Of a stretch of DNA of 64,000 bases, positions 26,432 through 34,571 are shown one piece after another (the first letter of the stretch is position 1; each line of letters begins with the position of its first letter). A program made the position numbers and the translations under genes. The stretch comes from AC-49 sp963766605 (GTDB lineage Bacteria; Actinomycetota; Thermoleophilia; Solirubrobacterales; Solirubrobacteraceae), in the NCBI GenBank assembly GCA_963766605.1, contig CAVYAT010000005.1, positions 620,001-684,000 on the forward strand, written 5' to 3'. The notes under the pieces were generated by a model. It did not search any database, was not told where the DNA came from, and saw only the letters and a list, made by a program, of their open reading frames with translations.

Positions 26432-26974
26432 TCACGAGCGCGCCGCGAAGACGTGGGCGACGGCGCCGCCGCTGAAGACGGTGGTGCTCATCGGCGCGAT
26501 GGCGAGCGGTGCGGTGAAGAGCCGCTCGCCGGCGCCCAGGACGACCGGGTGGATGACGAGGCGGTACTCGTCGATCAGGCCGGTCTGGACCAGCGATCGG
26601 GCGAACCGTACCCCGCCGTGGGCGAGCAGGTACCCGTCCGAGCCCTCCTGCTTGAGCCGCGTGATGGCCTCGGTGAGGTCTCCGGTGGCGATCGTCGTCT
26701 CACCCCAGTCGACGGACGCCAGCGAGTCCGAGAACACAACCTTGGGGATCTCGTTCATCGGCTTGGCGAACGGCCCCGAGGCGCCGGGCCAGTAGGTCGC
26801 CCGCCCCGCGTAGGTGGCGGCACCCACGAAGTGCGCGCCGGCATTGCTGACGGTCTCGACCGTCCAACTGGCGCCGTCATCGGAGCGTCCCGCAGCGACC
26901 CAATCAGTGGTCCCGTCGATCGGTGCCACGTAGCCGTCGAGCGAGACGGACATCTTCAGGACCAGTGAGGCCAT
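26432..26974 (-). CDS. Dihydrofolate reductase/RibD C-terminal-like reductase
   Basis: A 180-residue protein of the DHFR-like family often found as stand-alone oxidoreductases. It starts LVLKMSVSLDGYVAPIDG, has the NADPH-binding loop DGYLLAHGGVRFARSLV and the core LIDEYRLVIHPVVLGAGERLF. These are the RibD_C signatures. The physiological substrate is unknown; it is not the folate-pathway enzyme by length and sequence. A purine-rich GGGGGAAG lies upstream of ATG 26974. It lies between murG and the PNPOx-like gene in the dcw cluster, where no reductase is normally found. Confidence 0.85.
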   Translation of the reverse strand: MASLVLKMSVSLDGYVAPIDGTTDWVAAGRSDDGASWTVETVSNAGAHFVGAATYAGRATYWPGASGPFAKPMNEIPKVVFSDSLASVDWGETTIATGDLTEAITRLKQEGSDGYLLAHGGVRFARSLVQTGLIDEYRLVIHPVVLGAGERLFTAPLAIAPMSTTVFSGGAVAHVFAARS

Positions 26975-27004
26975 GCGGTGCTTGCTTCCCCCGGCTGACG
27001 GGCG

Positions 27005-28054
27005 CTAATCGCGGGCCGCGGCGGTGATTTGGCCGGCGATCTCGCGCGCCGCCTCGGGGCGCGCCAGGGCGGCCGACGCGCGCGCCATGGCGGCGAGCCG
27101 CGCCCGGTCGGCGAGCAGCGTGCCGACCTCGGACGCCAGGCGCGCCGGGGTCAGTTCGTCGTCGGCCACGATCACCGCCGCGCCGGCGTCGGCCATCCAC
27201 TGGGCGTTGCCGGTCTGGTGGTCGGCGGTCGCATGCGGGTACGGGATCAGCACCGCCGGCAGGCCGTGGGCGGCGAGCTCGAAGATCGAGCCACCGGCTC
27301 GCGCCACGGCCAGATCGGCGGCGGCGAGCGCGTCGCCGAACGGCACGACGTACGCGCGCAGGATGTAGTTGCGATCGGGCACGCGCGGCCGCAGCGCCGG
27401 TTCGTCACGCTCGCCGCTGACGTGCAGGACGCGAAACGACGCGCCGCCGAACGCCTCGATCGCCGCCTGGTTGATCGTTCGCGCACCCAGCGAGCCGCCG
27501 AACACGAGCACGCACGTCTCGTCCTCGCCGATCCCGAACACGGCGCGCGCCGCGGCGCGGTCGGTGACCGGCGGATCGACCGGCCGGCCGGTCACGCGGT
27601 AGCGGCGCCCGGTGCGACCCTCGATGGCGAAGGCGAGGCAGACGCGCCGGGCGAACGGCGCCAGCGCGCGGTTGGCGATCCCCATGTGCGAGTCGGCCTC
27701 GGTCAGCACCAGCGGCACACGCAGGAGCACCGCGGCCAGCCCGACCGGCCCGGCGACGTAGCCGCCGCCGCCCATCACGACGTCCGGCTTGAGCCGGCGC
27801 ACCAGCGCGATCGCCATTCCCAGTCCGCGGACCGCCTTGAGCAGCGCCCGCAGCGCCTTGAGCGGGTTGCGGCGGTGAAGGCCGACGGCCGGGACGCGGT
27901 GGAACGCGTAGCCGGCCGCGGGCACGAGCTGCGCCTCGGCGCGCTCGCCGCCGGCGAACTCGACGTCGGCGCCGTCAGCCCGCAGCGTGTCGGCGACCGC
28001 CAGCGCGGGCACCACGTGCCCCGCTGTCCCGCCGGCCGCGATCAGCACCTTCAT
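27005..28054 (-). CDS. murG: UDP-GlcNAc:lipid-I N-acetylglucosaminyltransferase
   Basis: Converts lipid I to lipid II at the inner membrane face. The 349-residue protein opens LIAAGGTAGHVVPALAVAD, has the hydrophobic patch GLGMAIALVRRLKPDVVMGGGGYVAGP, TEADSHMGIANRAL, VFGGSLGARTINQ and the C-terminal UDP-binding ARAGGSIFELAAHGLPAVLIPYPHATADHQT-type region. ATG 28054 is fixed by the first glycine loop. The start lies 80 bases inside the ftsW frame, an unusually long overlap. Confidence 0.95.
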   Translation of the reverse strand: MKVLIAAGGTAGHVVPALAVADTLRADGADVEFAGGERAEAQLVPAAGYAFHRVPAVGLHRRNPLKALRALLKAVRGLGMAIALVRRLKPDVVMGGGGYVAGPVGLAAVLLRVPLVLTEADSHMGIANRALAPFARRVCLAFAIEGRTGRRYRVTGRPVDPPVTDRAAARAVFGIGEDETCVLVFGGSLGARTINQAAIEAFGGASFRVLHVSGERDEPALRPRVPDRNYILRAYVVPFGDALAAADLAVARAGGSIFELAAHGLPAVLIPYPHATADHQTGNAQWMADAGAAVIVADDELTPARLASEVGTLLADRARLAAMARASAALARPEAAREIAGQITAAARD

Positions 28055-29213
28055 CGGTGCGGGATCCTGTCACGACGCGCAGCTGCTGCCCGCCGGTGGC
28101 GGCGATGTTGAGCATCACGCCCATCCCGGCCAGCAGCACGACGAGGTTGCTCGAGCCGTAGGAGATGAACGGCAGCGGGACCCCGGTCAGCGGCGCCAGG
28201 CCCAGCACGGCGAACACATTGAGCATCGCCTGGCACATGATCATCGACGTGATCCCGGCCGCCACGAGCTTGGCGTAGCGGCCCACGGCGCGCTTGGCCA
28301 CCCGCAGCCCGGCGTAGGCGAGCATGCCGTAGAGGGTCAGCACGCCCATCACCCCGACGGCGCCGAGCTCCTCGCCGATGATCGCGAGGATGAAGTCGGT
28401 GTGGGCCTCGGGCAGAAAGCCGAGCTTCTGCATCCCGTCGCCCAACCCGCGCCCGAACAGGCCTCCCGAGCCGAGCGCGATCTGGCCCTGCACCGACTGA
28501 AAGCCGGTCGAGCCGGCGTGCGCCCACGGGTCCAGGAACGAGGTCAGCCGCGCGCGCCGGTAGGGCTCGGCGAGCGCGAACAGCGCGACCAGCACGCCAC
28601 CGGCGAGCAGGCCGGTGCCGATCGTCTTCAGCGGCACACCGGCTGAGACGAGCATCGCGCACAGCGTGAACGCGACAACCAGCGCCGTCCCGAGGTCGGG
28701 CTGCGAGGCGATCAGCAGGCACGCCGCCGCACTGACCGTGACGAGCGGGATCAGCTCCTTGGGCCGGCGGACCGACTTCGGGCGCTCGGTCAGCAGCTTG
28801 GCCGAGTAGAGGATCAGCGCGAGCTTCATCAGCTCCGAGGGCTGGAACATCAGCGGGCCGGCGCCGAGCCAGCGCTGCCCGCCGTTGACCGAGATGCCGA
28901 AGCCCGGCATCCGCACGAGCACGAGCAACGCGAACGACGTCAGCAGCAGCGGCCGCGTGATGCGCGGGATCATGCTCAGCCCGTGGCGCGACAGCGCGAA
29001 CAGCGCCACGAGCCCGATCGCGCCCGAGATCGCGTAGCGCTGGAGGTAGAACGAGGGATCGGTCTGGCCGCCGAGCACGCTGCGCGCCGACGACGCGCTG
29101 TAGACCATGACCGCGCCCGCGGCGAGCAGACACAGCGTGACGGTCAGCAGCAGGTTGTACTCAATCGGTTGCTGCGCCTTGGCAGTCCGGACGGCGGCGG
29201 CGGGCCGAGGCAT
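27975..29213 (-). CDS. ftsW: Lipid II polymerase/division protein FtsW
   Basis: A SEDS-family membrane glycosyltransferase. The 412-residue protein has about ten membrane helices, the signature RWLGAGPLMFQPSELMKLA, SQPDLGTALVV, TGFQSVQGQIALGSGGLFGRGLG, EAHTDFILAIIGEELG and PLPFISYGSSNLVVLL. The C-terminal 30 residues after the last helix are Arg/Gly-rich and encoded over the start of murG in another frame. ATG 29213 is taken as the start, 20 bases after the murD stop; the frame reads further up inside murD. No strong ribosome site is seen. Confidence 0.94.
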   Translation of the reverse strand: MPRPAAAVRTAKAQQPIEYNLLLTVTLCLLAAGAVMVYSASSARSVLGGQTDPSFYLQRYAISGAIGLVALFALSRHGLSMIPRITRPLLLTSFALLVLVRMPGFGISVNGGQRWLGAGPLMFQPSELMKLALILYSAKLLTERPKSVRRPKELIPLVTVSAAACLLIASQPDLGTALVVAFTLCAMLVSAGVPLKTIGTGLLAGGVLVALFALAEPYRRARLTSFLDPWAHAGSTGFQSVQGQIALGSGGLFGRGLGDGMQKLGFLPEAHTDFILAIIGEELGAVGVMGVLTLYGMLAYAGLRVAKRAVGRYAKLVAAGITSMIMCQAMLNVFAVLGLAPLTGVPLPFISYGSSNLVVLLAGMGVMLNIAATGGQQLRVVTGSRTDEGADRGRRDSGARGARAGGRRHAAG

Positions 29214-29232
29214 GTTCGGACCCACTTCGCCG

Positions 29233-30480
29233 TCAGGCCACGATCTCCTTGAACGCCCGGCCGCGGGCCTCGAAGTCGCCGAACTGGTCAAACGAGGCGC
29301 ACGCCGGCGACAGCAGAACGACGTCGCCCGGCCGAGCGGCGGCGCGCGCGGCGCCGACGGCGTTCTCGAGCGTCCCGCAGGGCTCGCCGGCGGCGATCTG
29401 CGTGCCGATCGCCGGCCCGTCCTCGCCGATCAGATAGACGCCCGCGCAGCGTGCGGCAGGGGCGCGCAGCGGCGTGAAGTCCTGGCCCTTGCCCTCGCCG
29501 CCGAGGATCAGGTGGACCGGGCGGTCGGCGAACGCGGCCAGCGCAGTCAGCGTCGCGCCGACGTTCGTCGCCTTGGAGTCGTTGACGTACAGCACGCCGT
29601 CGTGGGTCGCCACCTCCTCGAGGCGGTGCTCGACGCCGGCGAACGCGCGCAGGGCGGCGACGACCGCGTCGGGCTCGATGCCGCGCGCCAGGCAGACGGC
29701 GGCCGCCGCCGCGGCGTTGAGGCGGTTGTGAGCGCCGCGCAGGCGGATGTCGGCATGGGCGATCACGGGCTGCTCGTCCCACCACAGGTGCCCGGCACGG
29801 TCGTCGAGCTCGCCGCCGGGGCCGAACGTCACCTCACGGGCGCAGCCGCCGAGATCCTCGATCGCATGGCCGGCCGGCGCGACGGCGATGTCGTCGTTGC
29901 CCTGGTTCATGAAGATCCGCAGCTTCGCGGCGCGATAGTTCTCGAGGGTGAAATGACGGTCGAGGTGGTCGGGCTCGATGTTGAGCAGCACCGCCGCCTC
30001 GGGCGCGAACGCGATCGCATCCTCGAGCTGGAACGAGGATGCCTCGCAGACGACGACCGCGTCGGGCGCCAGATGGCCGACGAGCGACGACAGCGCGGTC
30101 CCGACGTTGCCCGCGACCGCGACCGCCAGCCCCGCCTCGCGGTGGATCGCGCCGATCAACTCGACGGTCGTCGTCTTGCCGTTGGTGCCGGTCACGGCGA
30201 TGAACTCGTTGGGCAGCGCGCGCCACGCCAGCTCGAGCTCCCCGAACACCACGAGCCCGCGCTCCAAGGCCGCCGCGATCACCGGCTCCTGGCGCGGGAC
30301 GCCGGGCGACTTGACGACGACCCGCGCGTGCTCGAGCTCGGCCAGCCCGTCGTGGCCGTCGCGGCGGTCGACGCCGACCACCGTCTCGCCACGCTGCCGG
30401 AGGAGGGCCATCGCGGCCTGGCCCGAGCGCGCGAGGCCGACGACGAGATACGGACCCGCGGGAATCGCCGGCCGGCGCAT
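29233..30480 (-). CDS. murD: UDP-N-acetylmuramoyl-L-alanine-D-glutamate ligase
   Basis: Adds D-glutamate to UDP-MurNAc-Ala. The 415-residue protein begins YLVVGLARSGQAAMALL, has the P-loop VTGTNGKTTTVEL, EASSFQLEDA, LNIEPDHLDRH and NDSKATN, the standard MurD motif set. ATG 30480 shares one base with the stop of the GNAT gene (TGATG). Length is normal. It lies between a GNAT gene and ftsW, so the usual mraY-murD pair is split here. Confidence 0.96.
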   Translation of the reverse strand: MRRPAIPAGPYLVVGLARSGQAAMALLRQRGETVVGVDRRDGHDGLAELEHARVVVKSPGVPRQEPVIAAALERGLVVFGELELAWRALPNEFIAVTGTNGKTTTVELIGAIHREAGLAVAVAGNVGTALSSLVGHLAPDAVVVCEASSFQLEDAIAFAPEAAVLLNIEPDHLDRHFTLENYRAAKLRIFMNQGNDDIAVAPAGHAIEDLGGCAREVTFGPGGELDDRAGHLWWDEQPVIAHADIRLRGAHNRLNAAAAAAVCLARGIEPDAVVAALRAFAGVEHRLEEVATHDGVLYVNDSKATNVGATLTALAAFADRPVHLILGGEGKGQDFTPLRAPAARCAGVYLIGEDGPAIGTQIAAGEPCGTLENAVGAARAAARPGDVVLLSPACASFDQFGDFEARGRAFKEIVA

Positions 30481-30926
30481 CAGCGCAGCCTACGCTGCAG
30501 GCAGACCGAGTCCGGCTCGTCCTCGTAGGGCGCGAACGCCGGGATGCGCTCCCAGCCGGCGGCCGCGTAGAGGCGCAGCGCGGCGTGCTGGCGGGTGCCG
30601 GTCTCGAGGATCAGGCGCTCATAGCCCTCCTGCTGGGCGAACGCCACCAGCGCGTCGAGCACCGCGCGCGCCAGCCCCCGCCCGCGGGCCTCGGGGAGCG
30701 TGTACATGCGCTTGATCTCCCCCACGCCGGGCGAAAACGGCTTCAGGCCCCCGCAGGACATGAGCGCGCCGTTCTCATCGCGGATCACGACAAACACGCC
30801 GTCGTCAAACGCGCCCGGCTCCGGTTGGTCCTGGTCGGGTCGCCCGTAGAGCGCCTCGAGCTCCGCGTCGAGCGCGGCGATCAGGCGCTGGACGTCGGCG
30901 TCGCGGAAGTCCGCACGTTCAGACAA
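30480..30926 (-). CDS. GNAT-family N-acetyltransferase within the dcw cluster
   Basis: A 148-residue acetyltransferase. The acetyl-CoA-binding motif reads RMYTLPEARGRGLARAVLDAL (R-x-x-G-x-G/A pattern) and is preceded by a beta-strand GEIKRMYTL; FAQQEGYERLILETGTRQ and AALRLYAAAGWERIP complete the GNAT fold. The substrate is unknown. The start is TTG 30926, overlapping the mraY stop by eight bases, and the stop overlaps murD by one base, so it is translated with the cell-wall genes. A role in modifying a wall precursor or protein is a guess. Confidence 0.85.
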   Translation of the reverse strand: MSERADFRDADVQRLIAALDAELEALYGRPDQDQPEPGAFDDGVFVVIRDENGALMSCGGLKPFSPGVGEIKRMYTLPEARGRGLARAVLDALVAFAQQEGYERLILETGTRQHAALRLYAAAGWERIPAFAPYEDEPDSVCLQRRLR

Positions 30927-31890
30927 CCGAGGCCTGGTAGATCGTGAACCCGATCGCCGCGCAGGCCGCGGCCACGATCCAGAAGCGCAGGATGATCTTC
31001 GTCTCCGACCACGCCATCAGCTCGAAGTGGTGGTGAACGGGGGCCATCAGGAAGACGCGCTTGCGAAACGTGCGAAACGAGAACACCTGGATCAGCACGC
31101 TCAGCGCCTCGATCACGAAGATCCCGCCCAGCAGCACGAGCAGGATCTCGGTGCGCGTCATCACGGCCAGCCCGGCGATCGCCCCGCCGAGGCCGAGCGA
31201 TCCGGTGTCGCCCATGAACACGGTCGCCGGGAACGCGTTGAACCACAAGAAGCCGACGCACGCCCCGACGAGGCAGCCCGCCAGCAGTGTCAGGTCCTTC
31301 TCGCCGGCGGTGATGAACGTGATGCCGATGTAGCTGAGCAGCACGATCGCCGCGCACCCGGCGGCGAGGCCGTCGAGGCCGTCGGTCAGGTTGACGGCGT
31401 TCGTCGTCCCCGCCACGACGAGGAAGATCAGCACGGGGTAGAACGGCCCGAGGTCGATGTGGCCGTCGACGATCCACAGCTTGAGGTCCGAGCCGAGGCC
31501 CGCCCGGTCGGTCGCCACCCACCACAGGCCGAGCGAGATCGCCACCTGGACGATCAGCTTCGTGCGTCCCCGCAGCCCGAGCGAGCGGCGGCGGACGATC
31601 TTCGTCCAGTCGTCGACGAACCCCAGCAGCGCGCACAGCAGCGCCGCGAACAGGACCCCGAACGAGCGCCAGTCGGTGTAGTCCGACAGGATCAGGAACG
31701 GGATCGTGATCGCTGCGAAGATGATGATCCCGCCCATCGTCGGCGTGCCCGCCTTCTCGTGGTGGCCCTCGGGCCCGTCCTCCCGGATGTGCTGGCCGAA
31801 CTCGCGGCGGCGCACGGCCTCGATGAAGGTCGGCGACAGGAAGATGCAGATCAGCAGCGAGGCCGTGCCGGCGATCAGGACGCGGCCCAT
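30919..31890 (-). CDS. mraY: Phospho-MurNAc-pentapeptide translocase
   Basis: Transfers phospho-MurNAc-pentapeptide to undecaprenyl phosphate, making lipid I. The 323-residue protein has about ten membrane helices and the motifs GHHEKAGTPTMGGI, LLGFVDDWTKI, GTTNAVNLTDGLDGLAAG and NAFPATVFMGDTGSLGLGG, with the HHHFE segment near the end. ATG 31890 overlaps the murF stop by one base. The open frame upstream is a shadow inside murF. No anomaly is seen. Confidence 0.96.
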   Translation of the reverse strand: MGRVLIAGTASLLICIFLSPTFIEAVRRREFGQHIREDGPEGHHEKAGTPTMGGIIIFAAITIPFLILSDYTDWRSFGVLFAALLCALLGFVDDWTKIVRRRSLGLRGRTKLIVQVAISLGLWWVATDRAGLGSDLKLWIVDGHIDLGPFYPVLIFLVVAGTTNAVNLTDGLDGLAAGCAAIVLLSYIGITFITAGEKDLTLLAGCLVGACVGFLWFNAFPATVFMGDTGSLGLGGAIAGLAVMTRTEILLVLLGGIFVIEALSVLIQVFSFRTFRKRVFLMAPVHHHFELMAWSETKIILRFWIVAAACAAIGFTIYQASVV

Positions 31891-33167
31891 CAGCCCTCCC
31901 CGCGCAGGGCCGCCGCGACGACCTCGAGCCCGACGCCGCGCGACGCCTTGATCAGGACCGTGTCGCCGGGCGCGACGACCGACCGCGTGAGCACGGCCGC
32001 GGCGGCGGCGTCCGGCGCGGCATGGTCGCCGCCCATCTCGGCGGCCAGCGGCCCGACGGTGATCAGCACGTCGACGCCGGACGCGCGGGCGTGATCGCCG
32101 ATCTCGCGGTGCCAGCGGCGCTCCTGCGGGCCGAGCTCGAGCATGTCGCCGAGCACGGCGACGCGGCGCCCGGACGCGGTCGCGGCAAGATCGTCGAGGG
32201 CGGCACGCATCGACATCGGGTTCGCGTTGTAGCAGTCGTCGATGACGAGGATGTCGCCGGGCAGCGACTCGCGCTGCCCGCGGCGGTCCGACAGCACGAC
32301 GTCCAGCGCCCCGGCCGGCTCGACCCCGAGCGAGCGCGCCGCGGCCAGCGCAGCGAGGGCGTTGCGCCGCATGTGCTGCGACGTGAACGGCAGCGTCAGC
32401 CCGGCGGGCAGCACGGCGACGTCGCCGTCGTCGCCGAACGTCACGGTCGTCAGATCGGCGCGCACGTGGGGCTCGAGCAGCGGCTCGCCGGCCGGGATCA
32501 CCGCAGTGGCGCCGGGCTGCAGGCCCGCGATCAGCTCGGCCTTGGCGGCGGCGATCGCCTCGACCGTCCCCAGCAGCTCGAGATGGACCGGGCCGACGGC
32601 CGTGATCACCCCGACGTCGGGCCGCGCGATCGCCGTCAGCAGTGCGATCTGGCCGGCACCACGCATGCCCATTTCGAGCACCAGCGCCTGCGTGCCGGCC
32701 GGCGCGGCGAGGATCGTCAGCGGCAGACCGATCTCGGTGTTGAGGTTCTGCGCGTTGGCGACCGTCGCCAGCCGCTGGGCGAGCATCGCCGCGAGCAGGT
32801 CCTTGGTCGAGGTCTTGCCGACCGAGCCGGTGATGCCGACGACCGGACACGCGAGCTCGATGCGCCACGCGCGGGCCAGGGCGCCGAGGGCGACGACGGG
32901 GTCCGCGGCGGCCAGCACGACGCCGGGGCCCGCCGCGTCGTCGGCGTGCCGCGGCTCGACGAGCACGCCCCATGCCCCGTTGGCCAGCGCCTGGGCCGCG
33001 AACGCGCCGCCGTCGGCGCGCGCGCCGCGGATGCCGACGAACAGATCTCCTGGCGCGACGTCGCGCGAGTCGATGCTGACGCGCGCGGGGCCGCCGGCCG
33101 CCGGGCCGACCGCCACGAGCCGTGCCCCGGCCGCGCGTGCGACCCGGTCAGGCGGCCATTCGCGCAC
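31890..33167 (-). CDS. murF: UDP-MurNAc-tripeptide-D-alanyl-D-alanine ligase
   Basis: Adds the D-Ala-D-Ala dipeptide, completing the pentapeptide precursor. The 425-residue protein shows SIDSRDVAPGDLFVGIRG, the P-loop GITGSVGKTSTKDLLA, NTEIGLPLTIL, EMGMRGAGQIALL and DDCYNANPMSMRAAL. GTG 33167 is selected because GGGAGG stands six bases in front of it; it overlaps the murE end by 20 bases. Length matches the family. Confidence 0.95.
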   Translation of the reverse strand: MREWPPDRVARAAGARLVAVGPAAGGPARVSIDSRDVAPGDLFVGIRGARADGGAFAAQALANGAWGVLVEPRHADDAAGPGVVLAAADPVVALGALARAWRIELACPVVGITGSVGKTSTKDLLAAMLAQRLATVANAQNLNTEIGLPLTILAAPAGTQALVLEMGMRGAGQIALLTAIARPDVGVITAVGPVHLELLGTVEAIAAAKAELIAGLQPGATAVIPAGEPLLEPHVRADLTTVTFGDDGDVAVLPAGLTLPFTSQHMRRNALAALAAARSLGVEPAGALDVVLSDRRGQRESLPGDILVIDDCYNANPMSMRAALDDLAATASGRRVAVLGDMLELGPQERRWHREIGDHARASGVDVLITVGPLAAEMGGDHAAPDAAAAAVLTRSVVAPGDTVLIKASRGVGLEVVAAALRGEG

Positions 33168-34560
33168 GCAGCGCCTCCCGTGAGACGGTGACGTCGTCGA
33201 ACGGCGTGACGACGCCGGCGGTCTCCTGCCCCTGCTCGTGCCCCTTGCCGGCGACGACCACGACGTCGCCGGCGCCGGCCTGGGCCACGGCGAGGGCGAT
33301 CGCCGCCCGGCGGTCGAGCTCGACCAGCGCACCGTCGCCCGTGCCCTCGAGAATCGCCGCGGCGATCGCCTCGGGCTCCTCCGAGCGCGGGTTGTCCGAC
33401 GTGACGACCACCACGTCCGCCAGCTCGCGCGCCGCTGCGCCCATCAGCGGCCGCTTGGCGATGTCGCGGTCGCCGCCGGCGCCGAACACGCAGATCACCC
33501 GCCCGCCGCCGAGCGCCCGTGCCGCGCGCAGGACGTTGGCCAGCGCGTCGGGCGTGTGCGCGTAGTCGACGACGAGTGCGAAGTCCTGGCCCTCGTCAAC
33601 CGGCTCGAAGCGCCCCGGCACACGCGGCGCGTCGCGCAGCCCCGCGGCCAGCATGTCGTCCCCGACGCCCAGCGCCCGCGCCGCGGCGACCGCGCACAGC
33701 GCATTGAGGACGTTGAACGCGCCGGGCAGCGGGCAGGTCAGCGCGACGCCGCCCGCCGTGAACGTCGAGCCGGCGCGACCCAGCACGACACCGGTCGCGC
33801 GCAGCGACGCGGCGGGATCGTCGATCGCGACCGTGATCGCGTCGGGCAGCGACGCCGCCAGCTCGGCGCCGTAGGGGTCGTCGACGTTGACGACCGAGAA
33901 CCGCGGCCCGGCCTCGAACAGGCGCCGCTTGGCGGCGAAGTAGTCGTCCATCCCGTCATGGAAGTCGAGGTGGTCCTGGGTCAGGTTGGTGAACACCGCG
34001 ACCGCCCAATGGATCGCGTCGGCGCGGTGCAGGGCCAGCGCGTGCGACGAGACCTCCATCGCGCACGCGACGTCGCCGCCGTCGCGCATCGCCGCGAACG
34101 TGCGCTGCAGGTCGATCGCCTCGGGCGTCGTGCGCACGGTCGGTTTCTCGCTGCCGGCGATGACCGATGTGACGGTCCCCAGCAGCCCCGTGCGGCGCCC
34201 GCCGGCCTCCAGCAGCGCCCGTGTCAGGTAGGCGGTCGTCGTCTTGCCGTTGGTGCCGGTCACGCCGACGACGTCCAGCGCCGCGGTCGGGTCGCCGTCG
34301 ATCGCCGCCGCCGCGGGTGCCATCGCCGCGCGTGCCGAGGCGACGTTCACCTCGGGCACGCCGAGCCCGAGCTCGCGCTGGACGACCAGCGCGACCGCAC
34401 CGCGCCGCACCGCCTCGGGCGCGAAGTCGTGCCCGTCGCGGGTGAATCCGACGACGCAGAAGAAGACGTCACCCGGCTGCACGGCGCGCGCGTCGTAGGC
34501 CAGCGCACGCACCTCGACGTCCGGCAGCGCGGGATCGCCGAAGAGATCGCGCAGGGTCAT
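33148..34560 (-). CDS. murE: UDP-MurNAc-tripeptide synthetase (meso-diaminopimelate adding)
   Basis: Adds the third stem-peptide residue. The 470-residue protein has the P-loop GVTGTNGKTTT at residues 99-109, TNLTQDHLDFH, the carbamylated-lysine region AAKRRLFE and DYAHTPDAL. At residues 389-392 it reads DNPR, the motif that in characterised MurE enzymes recognises meso-diaminopimelate rather than lysine. This predicts an A1-gamma type DAP peptidoglycan. ATG 34560 is followed at once by the family N-terminus; the upstream open frame lies inside ftsI and is not homologous. Confidence 0.96.
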   Translation of the reverse strand: MTLRDLFGDPALPDVEVRALAYDARAVQPGDVFFCVVGFTRDGHDFAPEAVRRGAVALVVQRELGLGVPEVNVASARAAMAPAAAAIDGDPTAALDVVGVTGTNGKTTTAYLTRALLEAGGRRTGLLGTVTSVIAGSEKPTVRTTPEAIDLQRTFAAMRDGGDVACAMEVSSHALALHRADAIHWAVAVFTNLTQDHLDFHDGMDDYFAAKRRLFEAGPRFSVVNVDDPYGAELAASLPDAITVAIDDPAASLRATGVVLGRAGSTFTAGGVALTCPLPGAFNVLNALCAVAAARALGVGDDMLAAGLRDAPRVPGRFEPVDEGQDFALVVDYAHTPDALANVLRAARALGGGRVICVFGAGGDRDIAKRPLMGAAARELADVVVVTSDNPRSEEPEAIAAAILEGTGDGALVELDRRAAIALAVAQAGAGDVVVVAGKGHEQGQETAGVVTPFDDVTVSREALRARMAA

Positions 34561-34571
34561 CCGCGGCGAGT

